DNA of 64,000 bases, taken from Agathobaculum massiliense (lineage in GTDB: Bacteria > Bacillota > Clostridia > Oscillospirales > Butyricicoccaceae). The notes beneath the pieces are model-generated. The model was not told the origin of the DNA, did no database searches, and saw only the letters and a program-made list of their open reading frames with translations. Shown in pieces: positions 7,647 to 16,320 of the stretch. Position 1 is the first letter of the stretch, and every line of letters begins with the position of its first letter. The position numbers were made by a program, and so were the translations under genes. The stretch is taken from NCBI RefSeq assembly GCF_900291975.1, contig NZ_OMPN01000001.1, forward strand, positions 930,001 through 994,000, given 5' to 3'.

Positions 7647-8288
7647 TTGAAAGAATACGATGTGAAGATCACCGAAACCTTGGAGAAAACGGTTACGGTG
7701 CAAGCAGAATCTCACGATGCGGCAGAGGAACAGGTTAGAGCCGCTTATTACAATTCGGAGTACATTCTGGACTCCGAAAACTTTACCGGTGTTGCGTTCG
7801 GCACGACCGAGGAACGGGAGGTTCAGAAAGAACAGGCAGATACCATGAATGTGTTGCTGGTAAAGCCGTTCATGTATCCGCAGGCTGTGCAGATCGGCTG
7901 TGAGCTGGAGGATTTGCAGAAAGCCGTAGGTGGCGATATTGAGGCAACTTATCCGTTCAATGAGCCGGTTGCACTGGTGATGCACGACGAAGGTAAACTC
8001 GTAGGCAAAGAACTGAACCGTGCGCTGCGTGATGATGACGGCGATATTTATGACATTATCGCCGGTGATTTTCTGGTTGTGGGATTGGGCGAGGATGATT
8101 TTTGTTCTCTGTCCCCGGAACTGATGAAGCAGTTTGAGGAACACTTTCATCAGCCTGAGACTTTTGTACGCATGGGGCGCAGCATTATGGCGCTTCCCCT
8201 GCCGGATGACATGGTGAAGAAAGAAGATGCACCTGTCAAAGCTGATTCGGTTCCCCACAAAAGTAACCCTGACCGAGATGTTCTGTAA
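7647..8288 (+). CDS. DpnD/PcfM-like plus DUF3846-like accessory protein
   Basis: A 213-residue protein that starts at TTG 7647 behind ACGGAGG. Residues 1-50 match the DpnD/PcfM C-terminal domain (VKITETLEKTVTVQA, then YYNSEYILDSENFTGVAF). From about residue 65 the sequence (MNVLLVKPFMYPQAVQIG...) resembles DUF3846, with its typical INPUT-like YPF and DDDGDIYDIIAGDF segments. Both domains recur as small accessory proteins of conjugative elements. No biochemical role is established that I can name. It lies within the first transfer operon upstream of pcfB. Confidence 0.65.
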   Translation: MKEYDVKITETLEKTVTVQAESHDAAEEQVRAAYYNSEYILDSENFTGVAFGTTEEREVQKEQADTMNVLLVKPFMYPQAVQIGCELEDLQKAVGGDIEATYPFNEPVALVMHDEGKLVGKELNRALRDDDGDIYDIIAGDFLVVGLGEDDFCSLSPELMKQFEEHFHQPETFVRMGRSIMALPLPDDMVKKEDAPVKADSVPHKSNPDRDVL

Positions 8289-8298
8289 GGAGGTTCTT

Positions 8299-8610
8299 AT
8301 GCAAAGAAATTCGACGATTGGAGAGCTGATGGAGCGAAAGCGGATTCAGGATGGTGCCAAGGAGTACCAGGGACATACCTATATGGACTTGGCACGATTT
8401 GATGACGCCACCAAGCACATGATTATTTTCGATGTGCTGACCGATGAATCGCCTGTCGGTTGGAAAGGCGAAAGAAATCGCCTGTATTTGAGCGATGTGG
8501 GTTATCAGAAGGCTCTGGATAACCAGAAAGCTGGCAATATCAAGATTATCAGCCATGCCGCAGTTGCCAAGGGCAATCTGTATTACGACCACAGAGATAT
8601 GGCACGATAA
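8299..8610 (+). CDS. DUF5720-like ICE accessory protein
   Basis: A 103-residue protein beginning MQRNSTIGELMERKRIQDGA at ATG 8299, which sits correctly behind AAGGAGG. A longer in-frame start at 8227 would overlap the preceding gene. The family is regularly found just upstream of pcfB/virD4 in Clostridia ICEs. Its function is unknown to me. Confidence 0.6.
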   Translation: MQRNSTIGELMERKRIQDGAKEYQGHTYMDLARFDDATKHMIIFDVLTDESPVGWKGERNRLYLSDVGYQKALDNQKAGNIKIISHAAVAKGNLYYDHRDMAR

Positions 8611-8646
8611 TCTGTTCACTCTACTGCTTGCAGGAGGTGATGAATC

Positions 8647-9129
8647 ATGCAGGAAGAAGTTGAAAACAGAACAGTAAACCTGGCGATCAGCACAACCAAG
8701 CTGACGGGGCGCACTATCATTGCCGGTATCCGCAAGTATTTGCAGCACCGGGAAAAAGTGAAGATGAAAAAGGCACGAGACCCTGCCGTTCATGGAAAGC
8801 AATCCGTGAAACAGCTTTTGGGACAGAATCAGGGTGCTACGAATGTTGAGATCGACAAAGAGAGTATCCGTGATTTTGAAAAGCTCGCCAAGAAGTATGG
8901 CGTGGACTTTGCCGTAAGAAAAGATAAGTCCGTTGATCCTCCCCGGTTTCTTGTTTTTGTCCGTTCTAAAGATGCAGATGCTTTGGATGCAATCTGCAAG
9001 GAACATCAGGCAAGGGCATTAACCAAGAATGAAAAGCCGAGCGTTCTGGCGCAGCTGAAGAAGTTCAAGGAAATTGTCGCAGCGATTCCGAAGAAGGTTC
9101 GAGAGAAGAAACAGGAGCGTGATCTGTGA
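8647..9129 (+). CDS. pcfB: PcfB family conjugation protein
   Basis: A 160-residue basic protein encoded directly before the coupling protein, as in other Firmicutes conjugative systems. Its core (about 1-125) has the PcfB pattern NLAISTTKLTGRTIIAGIRKY and later IDKESIRDFEKLAKKYGVDFA. The tail from residue 130 carries KPSVLAQLK, a motif repeated near the C-termini of four other proteins in this window. PcfB proteins are thought to help the coupling protein recognise DNA-processing partners. The stop overlaps the virD4 start (TGATG), indicating coupled translation. Confidence 0.8.
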   Translation: MQEEVENRTVNLAISTTKLTGRTIIAGIRKYLQHREKVKMKKARDPAVHGKQSVKQLLGQNQGATNVEIDKESIRDFEKLAKKYGVDFAVRKDKSVDPPRFLVFVRSKDADALDAICKEHQARALTKNEKPSVLAQLKKFKEIVAAIPKKVREKKQERDL

Positions 9130-10081
9130 TGGATAAGAGAAAAATGAAAAAGCTCCTGATTCTGAATTTACCGTATTTTCTGGTAGGGTTGTTCGCTACG
9201 AATTTAGGAGAAGCATGGAGATTGGCTGAGGGGGCAGATTCATCTGCGAAAATCCTCAGCTTTTTTCATGCCCTTCCGATAGCCCTGAACAATCCGTTTC
9301 CCAGCTTTCACCCGTTGGATTTGCTGATTGGTATTCTCTGCGGCGCAGGACTTCGGCTGGCTGTCTATCTAAAAGGCAAAAACGCAAAGAAGTACCGACA
9401 CAATGTTGAGTACGGTTCTGCTCGTTGGGGAACGGCAAAAGATATTGAGCCGTTTATTGCACCAAAGTTCGAGGACAATGTGATCCTGACGAAAACGGAG
9501 CGGCTGATGATGAGCAATCGCCCGAAGAATCCTGCCAATGCCCGAAATAAGAATGTTCTGATTATCGGCGGTTCGGGTTCCGGTAAAACTCGCTTTTGGT
9601 TGAAGCCAAACCTTCTCCAGATGCACAGTTCCTATGTGGTCACTGACCCGAAAGGCAGCATCGTGATTGAGTGCGGCAACGCCCTTTTGAAGCATGGCTA
9701 CACCATCAAGATTTTCAACACCATCAACTTTCAGAAGTCGATGCACTATAACCCATTTGCCTATATCCATTCAGAAAAAGACATTCTGAAACTGGTGACA
9801 ACGCTGATTGCCAACACAAAGGGTGATGGAAAAGCCGGTGATGAGTTCTGGACGAAGGCGGAAACGCTGCTCTACTGTGCCTTGATCGGATATATCCACT
9901 ATGAAGCTCCGGTTGAGGAACAGAATTTCTCCACCCTGATTGAGTTCCTGAACGCAATGGAGGTGCGGGAAGATGATGAGGAGTTCCAGAACCCGGTGGA
10001 TCTGATGTTTGAAGCCCTGGAAAAGAAAAAGCCGAATCACTTTGCAGTCCGTCAGTATAAAAAATACAAGCTGGCTGCCGG
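9129..10081 (+). pseudogene. virD4: VirD4/TraG coupling protein, 5' part, split by element 1
   Basis: Codes for residues 1-318 of the type IV coupling protein. It has N-terminal membrane segments (FLVGLFATNLGEAW; LLIGILCGAGLRLAVYL) and the Walker A motif GGSGSGKT near residue 147, followed by VVTDPKGS. The frame runs into element 1 at KLAAG. The remaining 265 residues, including the Walker B segment LIDEMANIG, continue in the same frame at 23368. Joined, they give 583 residues, the normal family length. Without element excision the ATPase site is incomplete and conjugation by this machinery should fail. Confidence 0.9.
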
Positions 10082-10086
10082 TGTTG

Positions 10087-10092
10087 TATGCT
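10087..10092 (+). promoter_or_regulatory. -10 half of the excision-created promoter, element 1
   Basis: TATGCT lies 5 bp inside the left end. No -35 box stands 17 bp upstream in virD4. When the ends join in the circle, TTGACT at 23350-23355 comes to lie exactly 17 bp upstream, pointing at the recombinase gene at 10168. Confidence 0.7.
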
Positions 10093-10133
10093 TTAAGAGA
10101 CTTATTCATCACGATATGAGTAAGTCTCTTAAA
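10092..10133 (+). repeat. 18-bp near-perfect inverted repeat between left end and recombinase gene
   Basis: The left arm (10092-10109, TTTAAGAGACTTATTCAT) and right arm (10116-10133, ATGAGTAAGTCTCTTAAA) match at 17 of 18 positions with a 6-bp spacer CACGAT. It directly follows the -10 box, so it would fold at the 5' end of the recombinase mRNA or bind a regulator. Confidence 0.75.
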
Positions 10134-10167
10134 ACATATAAGGCTACAAAGCAGAAAGGAGACCCCC

Positions 10168-12036
10168 ATGAGCAAACAGAAAATAACCGCCCTGTATGAG
10201 CGTTTGAGCCGTGACGATGAACTGCAAGGCGAGAGTAATTCCATATCCAATCAGAAAAAATTATTGGAGGAATACGCCGCACAGCAAGGCTTTACAAACT
10301 GTGTCCACTTTACGGACGATGGAATAAGCGGGACTTGTTTCGATAGACCCGGCTTTCTTGATATGATGCGGCAAGTCGAAGCCGGAAATGTGGACTATCT
10401 GTGCATTAAGGACATGAGCCGTCTGGGGCGTGATTATCTCAAAGTCGGTCAGATTATGGAGATTTTACGCCAGAGAGGTGTCCGTCTCATTGCCATCAAT
10501 GACGGTGTGGACAGTGCCAGAGGAGACGATGATTTTACCCCTTTTCGCAATATCATGAACGAATACTACGCCAGAGACACAAGCCGCAAAATCAAGTCCA
10601 CTTTCAAGACCAAAGGCATGACAGGCAAGCATCTGACAGGGACGGTCATTTATGGTTATCTCTGGAATGAGACGAGAGACCAATGGATTGTTGATGAATA
10701 CGCCGCCGAGGTTGTCAAGCGTATTTTTGCTATGACGATTGACGGCTACGGACCGTATCAGATTGCAAAGAAGCTGTCCGAGGACAAGATACTCATTCCC
10801 TCTGCCTACCTTGCACAGCATAACGAGGGCGTGAACAAAAACAAGACTTTCAAGGATGTGTACGGTTGGGGTTCTTCCACTATCGTCAATCTGTTGGACA
10901 AGCGTGAATATCTCGGTCATACCGTCAATTTCAAGACCCGAAAGCACTTTAAGGACAAGAAAAGCCATTATGTCCCGGAGGACGAATGGACGATTTTCGA
11001 GAATACCCACGAAGCCATTATCAGCCAAGAGACTTTCGACCTTGCACAGAAAATCCGAAGCAAGGTCAGACGATACCCCGATGGATGGGGCGAAGCTGCT
11101 CCCCTCACAGGCTTGCTCTACTGTGCCGATTGCGGCGGCAAGATGTATGTCCACCGCACTAACAACGGCAAGCGTATCTCTCAATACACTTGCTCACAGT
11201 ACACAAAAGTCCCTTGTGGAACGCTCTGCAAGACACAGCACCGTATCAATGAAGATGTGGTACTTTCCCTTGTCTCCGATATGCTCCGAGCCATAGCCGA
11301 GTATGCAAAGCATGAGCGAGCCGAGTTTGTCCGAGTGGTACAAGAAGCACAGTCCAGTCAGCAGACAAGCGAGGTCAAGAAGCAACGCACAAGGCTTGCT
11401 ACGGCAAAACAGCGTGTTTCAGAACTGGAAGTTTTGCTCTGTAAAATTTATGAGGACAATGTATTGGGCAAGCTCCCCGATGCCAGATATGCCGTTCTGG
11501 ATGCACAGTACGCAAAGGAACAGGCGGCACTTACCGCCGAGATTGCAACACTTGAAAAGGCTGTCGGAGATTATGAGAAGCATGAGAAATCCGCAGACCG
11601 CTTTATCGCTCTGATTGACAAGTATCAGAACTTCGACAAGCTGACAAATACCATGCTCAATGAGTTTGTCGATAAAATCCTTGTCCATGAGCGAGCCAGA
11701 AAAGGCAGTCGAGAGACTACGCAAGAGGTTGAAATCTTCTTTAACTTTGTCGGGCGTTTCGTCCCTCCGGCATTTGCCGAAGTGGAGCTTACACCGGAAG
11801 AATTAGAGGAAATCCGCAAGCGTGAGGAACGCAAGGACAAACTTCATCAGAACTACTTGAAGCGTAAAGCCAGCGGTGCCCAGAAGCGTTATGAGGACAA
11901 AATCAAGGCGGCAAAGAAAGCCGAGATGGACGAAAAGAAAAATGCCATTCGAGCCGAGGATATTGCAAGGGGCGTATTTATCCCTGTCAGCAATCTTCCG
12001 AAGCGAGAACCACAGAAAGGAGCTATCACAGCATGA
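10168..12036 (+). CDS. Large serine recombinase of element 1 (TnpX-like)
   Basis: A 622-residue site-specific recombinase that excises and inserts element 1. The resolvase domain (about 5-150) starts [11 protein letters not shown], with Ser14 as the likely nucleophile, and continues through DMSRLGRDYL. A recombinase domain follows (about 165-290), then a zinc ribbon near 316-350 (CADCGG, later CSQYTKVPCG) and a long coiled-coil region (about 370-480) typical of large serine recombinases. A ribosome binding site AGAAAGGAG precedes ATG 10168. The gene overlaps tnpV by four bases. Its only sensible promoter appears when the element is circular. It is clearly related to the recombinase of element 2 (34582). 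Confidence 0.95.
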   Translation: MSKQKITALYERLSRDDELQGESNSISNQKKLLEEYAAQQGFTNCVHFTDDGISGTCFDRPGFLDMMRQVEAGNVDYLCIKDMSRLGRDYLKVGQIMEILRQRGVRLIAINDGVDSARGDDDFTPFRNIMNEYYARDTSRKIKSTFKTKGMTGKHLTGTVIYGYLWNETRDQWIVDEYAAEVVKRIFAMTIDGYGPYQIAKKLSEDKILIPSAYLAQHNEGVNKNKTFKDVYGWGSSTIVNLLDKREYLGHTVNFKTRKHFKDKKSHYVPEDEWTIFENTHEAIISQETFDLAQKIRSKVRRYPDGWGEAAPLTGLLYCADCGGKMYVHRTNNGKRISQYTCSQYTKVPCGTLCKTQHRINEDVVLSLVSDMLRAIAEYAKHERAEFVRVVQEAQSSQQTSEVKKQRTRLATAKQRVSELEVLLCKIYEDNVLGKLPDARYAVLDAQYAKEQAALTAEIATLEKAVGDYEKHEKSADRFIALIDKYQNFDKLTNTMLNEFVDKILVHERARKGSRETTQEVEIFFNFVGRFVPPAFAEVELTPEELEEIRKREERKDKLHQNYLKRKASGAQKRYEDKIKAAKKAEMDEKKNAIRAEDIARGVFIPVSNLPKREPQKGAITA

Positions 12037-12431
12037 ACGAACTGAAAGCGAGAATCCATGAAAACGGCATTGACTATGTCCTTGTGGGAGATTACTATGT
12101 GCCGGATTTGAAGCTGCCGGAGGAAAAGCGACCTATCGGGCATTGGGGCAGACTTCACAAAGCCTATTTGCAGAACTACCGCCCCACCGTTTACAACGAG
12201 CTTGTTTTGTCCTGTCGGCTTCATTCCGTCCTTGCGGATCTGAACGAACAGGCAAATGACCGCTTCTCTCTGATTATGGAGCAGATGGCAAGAGCCGAGG
12301 GCGTGACAGAGCAAATGAAAGCGGAAAATCAGATGTTGTGGGTGCAGTCTATGAACTCTATCCGCAACCGAGCCGAGGAAATTGTCAAGCATGAAATGAT
12401 TTACTGCCATTATAGCGGAGGGGGTGATTAA
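12033..12431 (+). CDS. tnpV: TnpV family transposon protein
   Basis: A 132-residue protein whose ATGA start overlaps the recombinase stop. The conserved core runs from GDYYVPDLKLPEEKRPIG to MQSMNSIRNRAEEI-like sequence (QSMNSIRNRAEEIVKHE). TnpV was named in Tn4451, where it is not essential for transposition, and its role is unknown. The same family is encoded out of frame at 46016-46363, with matching blocks GDY.[IV]P.L.L and Q.MNS[IL]. It is followed without a gap by a DUF6809-like gene. Confidence 0.85.
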   Translation: MNELKARIHENGIDYVLVGDYYVPDLKLPEEKRPIGHWGRLHKAYLQNYRPTVYNELVLSCRLHSVLADLNEQANDRFSLIMEQMARAEGVTEQMKAENQMLWVQSMNSIRNRAEEIVKHEMIYCHYSGGGD

Positions 12432-12713
12432 ATGATTATGGAAGCGATTTTCGGCGGCGATATGTACCCATTGGAGAACATTGTACCGCAACAGGACGGC
12501 TACAAGGCAGAGGTCAAAGCCATTGCCGACCTTATGGACGAACTGGCGAACAGGTTTTCAAAAGCTGACTTTTCCAAAGTGGAGGAGCTTCATCAGCGAA
12601 TGACGATTATTCAGCAGTACGAAAGCACCGAGCATTTTAAGTGCGGACTGTCCACAGGATTGCTACTTATGAAAGAAGCCTATGAATATCCACTCAATCC
12701 CAAAGAGGATTAA
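12432..12713 (+). CDS. DUF6809-like small protein
   Basis: A 93-residue protein starting at ATG 12432 right after the tnpV stop, with a GGAGGGGG binding site inside tnpV. It begins MIMEAIFGGDMYPLENIVP and ends YEYPLNPKED. Such proteins often accompany TnpV and serine recombinases in Clostridia elements. It is mostly helical and its function is unknown. Confidence 0.6.
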   Translation: MIMEAIFGGDMYPLENIVPQQDGYKAEVKAIADLMDELANRFSKADFSKVEELHQRMTIIQQYESTEHFKCGLSTGLLLMKEAYEYPLNPKED

Positions 12714-12835
12714 AAAAACAAGGTCTGAACCCGACAATTTAATACCGTAATTCAAGCGGCAAGTGTTTCGTTCTTCGTGAAATGCTTGTTGCTTTTATTA
12801 ACCTTAAATCTTAATCTTTCAAGGAGGAACCCACT

Positions 12836-13114
12836 ATGAATATGAACATCAATGAAAAGAAAGCTCTTTATGCTTTTGGCTGTCCGAATCGAGAAGCGAC
12901 CGTTCAACGCTTGCGTCTTGTGGCTGCACTTGCTCCCGACCCTGCGGCTAAGAAGCTGTTTTTCGCTCTGGCAGTCAAGTTGAATGACAAGGACTGTGAC
13001 CGTTGGTATCGCTGTTTCTTCTACAACATGAGGGTGGAAATGGAACGCTTTGCTCACCACAAGTATGTGCCGGACAGCTATCCTGTTCCGATTATGGAGG
13101 GGCTTTATGAGTAA
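12836..13114 (+). CDS. Small element protein of unknown function
   Basis: A 92-residue protein beginning MNMNINEKKALYAFGCPNRE, preceded by AAGGAGG. It overlaps the next gene by 8 bp. No named domain is recognised. The pair recurs in similar mobilizable elements, judging from the related downstream gene in element 2. The 120 bp between 12714 and 12835 hold no gene. Confidence 0.55.
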   Translation: MNMNINEKKALYAFGCPNREATVQRLRLVAALAPDPAAKKLFFALAVKLNDKDCDRWYRCFFYNMRVEMERFAHHKYVPDSYPVPIMEGLYE

Positions 13115-13397
13115 GCTGACGAAGTATGAGAAAGAAACAATCGTCCTGTTTAATGAAGCAGACGAAGAAGCTCATATCCAGACTTACAATGCCGGACTTC
13201 GGAAACGCCTTGAAGCGTTCAGCAAGAAGTACCCCGACCTCTGCCGTTTGGATATGAGTATGGGGCAAGGCGGTGTGTCCTATTGGATTGACAAGTCCAG
13301 ATTGTCTATCCGCTTTCAGCCGCCCATGAGCGAGGAACGCAGACGAAAAGCAAGCGAATTGGCGAAGCAAAACGGTTTTAACGGTCAGAACGGATAA
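13107..13397 (+). CDS. Small element protein, related to the 36631 protein of element 2
   Basis: A 96-residue protein that starts at ATG 13107 inside the end of the previous gene, behind ATGGAGGGG. Its pattern (LTKYEKETIVLFNEADEEAHIQTYN, L.KRL..., RFQPPMSEERRRKASELAK) is shared with the 104-residue protein at 36631, which reads LTKQEKTTDIWFDEKDPLIHIRTHN and YSEERRNAASKAAKK. The two nested elements thus keep a common accessory gene. Function unknown. Confidence 0.65.
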   Translation: MSKLTKYEKETIVLFNEADEEAHIQTYNAGLRKRLEAFSKKYPDLCRLDMSMGQGGVSYWIDKSRLSIRFQPPMSEERRRKASELAKQNGFNGQNG

Positions 13398-13552
13398 TGT
13401 AGCTTTTCGGGTCTGTTTGCGGTCAAAATGTCGGGTCTGTACCCGATGTTTTGACTGTTACATATCGTCAAGGTATAAAGTCCTTACCTACCCAAAAAAG
13501 GAAAAGTATGCGTTATGGAGCTAATATGAACTACGAATTTACCGCAAGAGTG

Positions 13553-13581
13553 TTGATTTATTCACACTTGCGTGATATAAT
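13553..13581 (+). promoter_or_regulatory. Promoter of the regulator/two-component operon
   Basis: TTGATT (13553-13558), 17 bp and TATAAT (13576-13581), followed 32 bp later by the helix-turn-helix gene. It marks the start of the cargo operon within element 1. Confidence 0.7.
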
Positions 13582-13613
13582 AATAGAATATGTAAGCACA
13601 AGGAGGGTAAGCT

Positions 13614-13862
13614 ATGGCGGTAACATATAAAAAGTTGTTTCATTTAATGATTGACAAGGGTATGAGCAATGCGGAATTGATGGAACAGGCAGGTTTTAGT
13701 GCCAACATCATAACCCGATTGAAACGAGATAATTACCTTTCCCTTGACACCATCGAAAAGATATGCAACACACTCCATTGCGGAGTTGATGATATTCTTG
13801 AATTTATACCTAACGAAAAAGGCAATGATGCCAGAAATCCTTTCAGCAAGGAGAATACATGA
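13614..13862 (+). CDS. Cro/CI-type helix-turn-helix regulator
   Basis: An 82-residue single-domain DNA-binding protein. The helix-turn-helix reads MSNAELMEQAGFSANIITRL and is followed by LDTIEKICNTLHCGVDDIL, the classic YozG-like layout. Ribosome binding site AAGGAGG; stop overlaps the response regulator start, so it probably controls this operon. Confidence 0.8.
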   Translation: MAVTYKKLFHLMIDKGMSNAELMEQAGFSANIITRLKRDNYLSLDTIEKICNTLHCGVDDILEFIPNEKGNDARNPFSKENT

Positions 13863-14530
13863 TGAGTAAATTATTATTAGTGGAGGATGACCAAAGTATC
13901 GTATCCTCATTATCGGACTATTTAGGAAATGAAGGGTTCAAAATCGAAAGTGCTTCCGGGCAAAAAGAAGCAATAGAAAAATTGGATAACGACCAATACG
14001 ATATAGCCTTGGTGGATATTCAATTATCAAATGGAAATGGCTTTTCTGTTTGTTCTGCAATTAAAGAAAGAGGAACTATGCCGGTTATTTTCTTAACGGC
14101 GTCTGATGATGAATATAGTGTTGTGGCAGGACTGGACATGGGAGCTGACGATTATATCAGTAAACCATTTAGACCAAGGGAGCTTCTTTCAAGGATCAAC
14201 AGCGTATTAAGGAGAACTAAGAACACGCAAAACATTATCAGCTACCATGACTTAGTTGTGGACACAAATCAAGCAACCGTGGTAAAAAACGGAACAGAGA
14301 TTTTATTGTCTGCTATGGAATATAAGTTGCTGTTAGTCTTTTTGCGTAACAAAGGTATTGTCCTTTCTCGCAGAAGATTGTTGGAGCTTTTATGGGACAC
14401 TACCGGAGAGTTTATCAATGATAATACGCTGACTGTTTACATGAAAAGGCTGCGTGACAAAATTGAAACAAATCCACAGGAGCCGGAAATCATAATTACC
14501 GTTCGTGGGCTTGGCTATAAGGTGGGTTGA
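13862..14530 (+). CDS. OmpR/PhoB-family response regulator
   Basis: A response regulator of about 222 residues. The receiver domain (1-120) shows the acidic pair EDD near residue 8, the phospho-acceptor Asp in ALVDIQL near 51, Thr in FLTASDDE and Lys in YISKPF. The winged-helix domain (about 125-222) ends GLGYKVG. ATG 13862 or 13859 may be used. The gene is coupled to the histidine kinase at 14532. Together with a kinase lacking an external sensor and an ABC transporter, this is the layout of Bce-type peptide-antibiotic sensing systems. The likely target is the 11-bp direct repeat before the transporter genes. Confidence 0.9.
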   Translation: MSKLLLVEDDQSIVSSLSDYLGNEGFKIESASGQKEAIEKLDNDQYDIALVDIQLSNGNGFSVCSAIKERGTMPVIFLTASDDEYSVVAGLDMGADDYISKPFRPRELLSRINSVLRRTKNTQNIISYHDLVVDTNQATVVKNGTEILLSAMEYKLLLVFLRNKGIVLSRRRLLELLWDTTGEFINDNTLTVYMKRLRDKIETNPQEPEIIITVRGLGYKVG

Positions 14531-14531
14531 T

Positions 14532-15539
14532 ATGGACTTTATCAGAAATAAAGAAGTTAAAAGGCAGATTGTTGTCAGCAGTATTCTTATTCTATTTTGG
14601 GGCGGCATTGGCATTATCGTTGATAGCAAAGCTGTGTGGATTGTTCTGTCGGCTATCATTTCATCAAGTGCAGTTTCCCTCTTTTTTACATATCAGAGAT
14701 ACAAGAAAATTGCTGATTTTAGTTTGCATATTGATAGGCTGCTGCATGGAGATGAAACGATTTCTTTTGGGCAGTTTCAAGAAGGCGAATTATCTGTTTT
14801 ACATGATGAAATATCTAAGATGACAAGACGACTTATTGAACAGGCAGAAGCTCTGAAAATGGAGAAAGGTAATTTGGCGAATGCTTTAGCCGATATTTCA
14901 CATCAATTAAAAACACCTTTGACATCGCTGAATATCCTAAATGCTTCTCTGTGTAATGAGGAACTGACTGACGAAGAAAGGTATGAGCTGATCCGCAAAC
15001 AGACTATGCTCTTATCAAGAATGGAGTGGCTGATAGCCACACTTCTGAAAATATCCAAGCTGGATGCAGGAACGATTACTCTAAAGCCACAGGAGATATA
15101 CTTAAAAGATGTGGTAGAAAAAGCAATTCGTCCTCTGGAGATTGCGGCAGAATTAAAAATGCAGACAATAACGCAAGTGATTCCGGCAGAACTGAAACTT
15201 GCTCTTGATGCTGATTGGACTGCTGAAGCCTTGGGGAATGTAATTAAAAACTGTATCGAACATTCACCAGAGAGCAGCAGTATTGAAATCAAGGCAATAG
15301 AAAGACCTCTTTTGACACAGATCATTATAGCGGATAATGGAGCAGGTTTTCGGAAAAAGGATATACCGCATCTATTTGACCGATTTTATCAAGGAAGTGG
15401 CTCTACAATCGGTAATGCCGGTTTGGGGTTGGCTCTGGCAAAAACAATCATCGTCAATCAGGGCGGCGTCATCCAGGCGAAAAACCGGAAGTCAGGCGGT
15501 GCAGAATTTGAAATCTGCTTTTATCGGGGGACTGCTTAA
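14532..15539 (+). CDS. Sensor histidine kinase, intramembrane-sensing type
   Basis: A kinase of 335 residues that starts at ATG 14532, one base after the regulator stop. Two closely spaced membrane segments (about 13-33 and 36-54) leave almost no extracellular loop, as in BceS/VraS-like kinases that sense through a partner transporter. The dimerisation helix has ADISHQLKTPL with His124. The ATPase domain has the N box (NVIKNCIEHS), G1 (DNGAGF) and G2 (GNAGLGLAL). The stimulus is inferred to be a cell-wall-active peptide because of the adjacent ABC transporter. Confidence 0.9.
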   Translation: MDFIRNKEVKRQIVVSSILILFWGGIGIIVDSKAVWIVLSAIISSSAVSLFFTYQRYKKIADFSLHIDRLLHGDETISFGQFQEGELSVLHDEISKMTRRLIEQAEALKMEKGNLANALADISHQLKTPLTSLNILNASLCNEELTDEERYELIRKQTMLLSRMEWLIATLLKISKLDAGTITLKPQEIYLKDVVEKAIRPLEIAAELKMQTITQVIPAELKLALDADWTAEALGNVIKNCIEHSPESSSIEIKAIERPLLTQIIIADNGAGFRKKDIPHLFDRFYQGSGSTIGNAGLGLALAKTIIVNQGGVIQAKNRKSGGAEFEICFYRGTA

Positions 15540-15566
15540 TGCAGCCCCTTTTTAAGTGACATTTTT

Positions 15567-15585
15567 GTAATGAAAAAGTAATGAA
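15567..15585 (+). promoter_or_regulatory. Candidate response-regulator binding site (two GTAATGAA repeats)
   Basis: GTAATGAA occurs at 15567-15574 and 15578-15585, 11 bp apart, i.e. one helical turn, which is typical for OmpR-family dimers. A TATACT -10 box lies at 15604-15609, and there is no good -35 box. The repeat occupies the activator position upstream of the ABC transporter gene. Confidence 0.6.
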
Positions 15586-15639
15586 GCAGTCACTTGGCTT
15601 TGCTATACTGAATTGCAAAAATATATGGAGGAACTTTTT

Positions 15640-16320
15640 ATGGAAATATTAAGAGTAGAGAATATCTGCAAAACCTATGAAATGGACAATGCTCCTGTCC
15701 ATGCTTTGTCAGATGTTTCTTTTTCCGTCGATAAAGGAGAGTTTGTTGCAATCATTGGAGCATCTGGGTCTGGCAAGTCTACCCTGTTGCACATTTTAGG
15801 TGGTGTTGACAGACCAACTTCGGGAAAAGTATTTGTGGATGGACAGGATGTTTATGAGCAAAACGAAGATGAATTGGCTGTATTCAGAAGAAGGCAGGTT
15901 GGGCTTGTCTATCAGTTTTATAATCTGATCCCGGTTTTGACTGTCGAGGAAAATATCACGCTGCCGATTCGATTGGATGGGCGTAAAATCAATAAGGAGC
16001 GTTTGAAAGAACTGCTATCCACGCTCAAACTGGTAAAGCGTAGAAAGCACCTGCCAAGTCAGTTATCCGGCGGTCAACAACAAAGAGTGGCAATCGGACG
16101 AGCGTTGATTAACGCACCTGCGATTATCCTTGCGGACGAGCCGACGGGAAATCTGGACACGGAGAACACAAGGGATATTATGAAACTTCTGCGTGAATCC
16201 AATGAAGTCTATCGCCAGACAATGATCCTGATTACCCATGACCGTGAAATCGCAATGCAGGCAGACCGTATTCTGGAAATTCAGGATGGCAGACTTGTGA
16301 GGGATGAGGTGATACGCTGA
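15640..16320 (+). CDS. ABC transporter ATP-binding protein (MacB/BceA type)
   Basis: A 226-residue nucleotide-binding subunit. It has Walker A GASGSGKST near residue 45, the Q-loop VYQFYNLIPVLTVEENI, the signature LSGGQQQR, and Walker B with the ILADEPTGNLD stretch typical of the lantibiotic/bacitracin export and FtsX-linked class. ATG 15640 is preferred for its GGAGG at correct spacing. It overlaps the permease gene start (TGATGA). With the permease it should extract or expel peptide antibiotics at the membrane and signal to the kinase at 14532. Confidence 0.9.
   Translation: MEILRVENICKTYEMDNAPVHALSDVSFSVDKGEFVAIIGASGSGKSTLLHILGGVDRPTSGKVFVDGQDVYEQNEDELAVFRRRQVGLVYQFYNLIPVLTVEENITLPIRLDGRKINKERLKELLSTLKLVKRRKHLPSQLSGGQQQRVAIGRALINAPAIILADEPTGNLDTENTRDIMKLLRESNEVYRQTMILITHDREIAMQADRILEIQDGRLVRDEVIR

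Noticed and set aside
9129..10199. The truncated coupling protein as a naturally short protein or sequencing artefact
   Set aside because: The missing half is found in frame 13.3 kb downstream, with a complete mobile element between.
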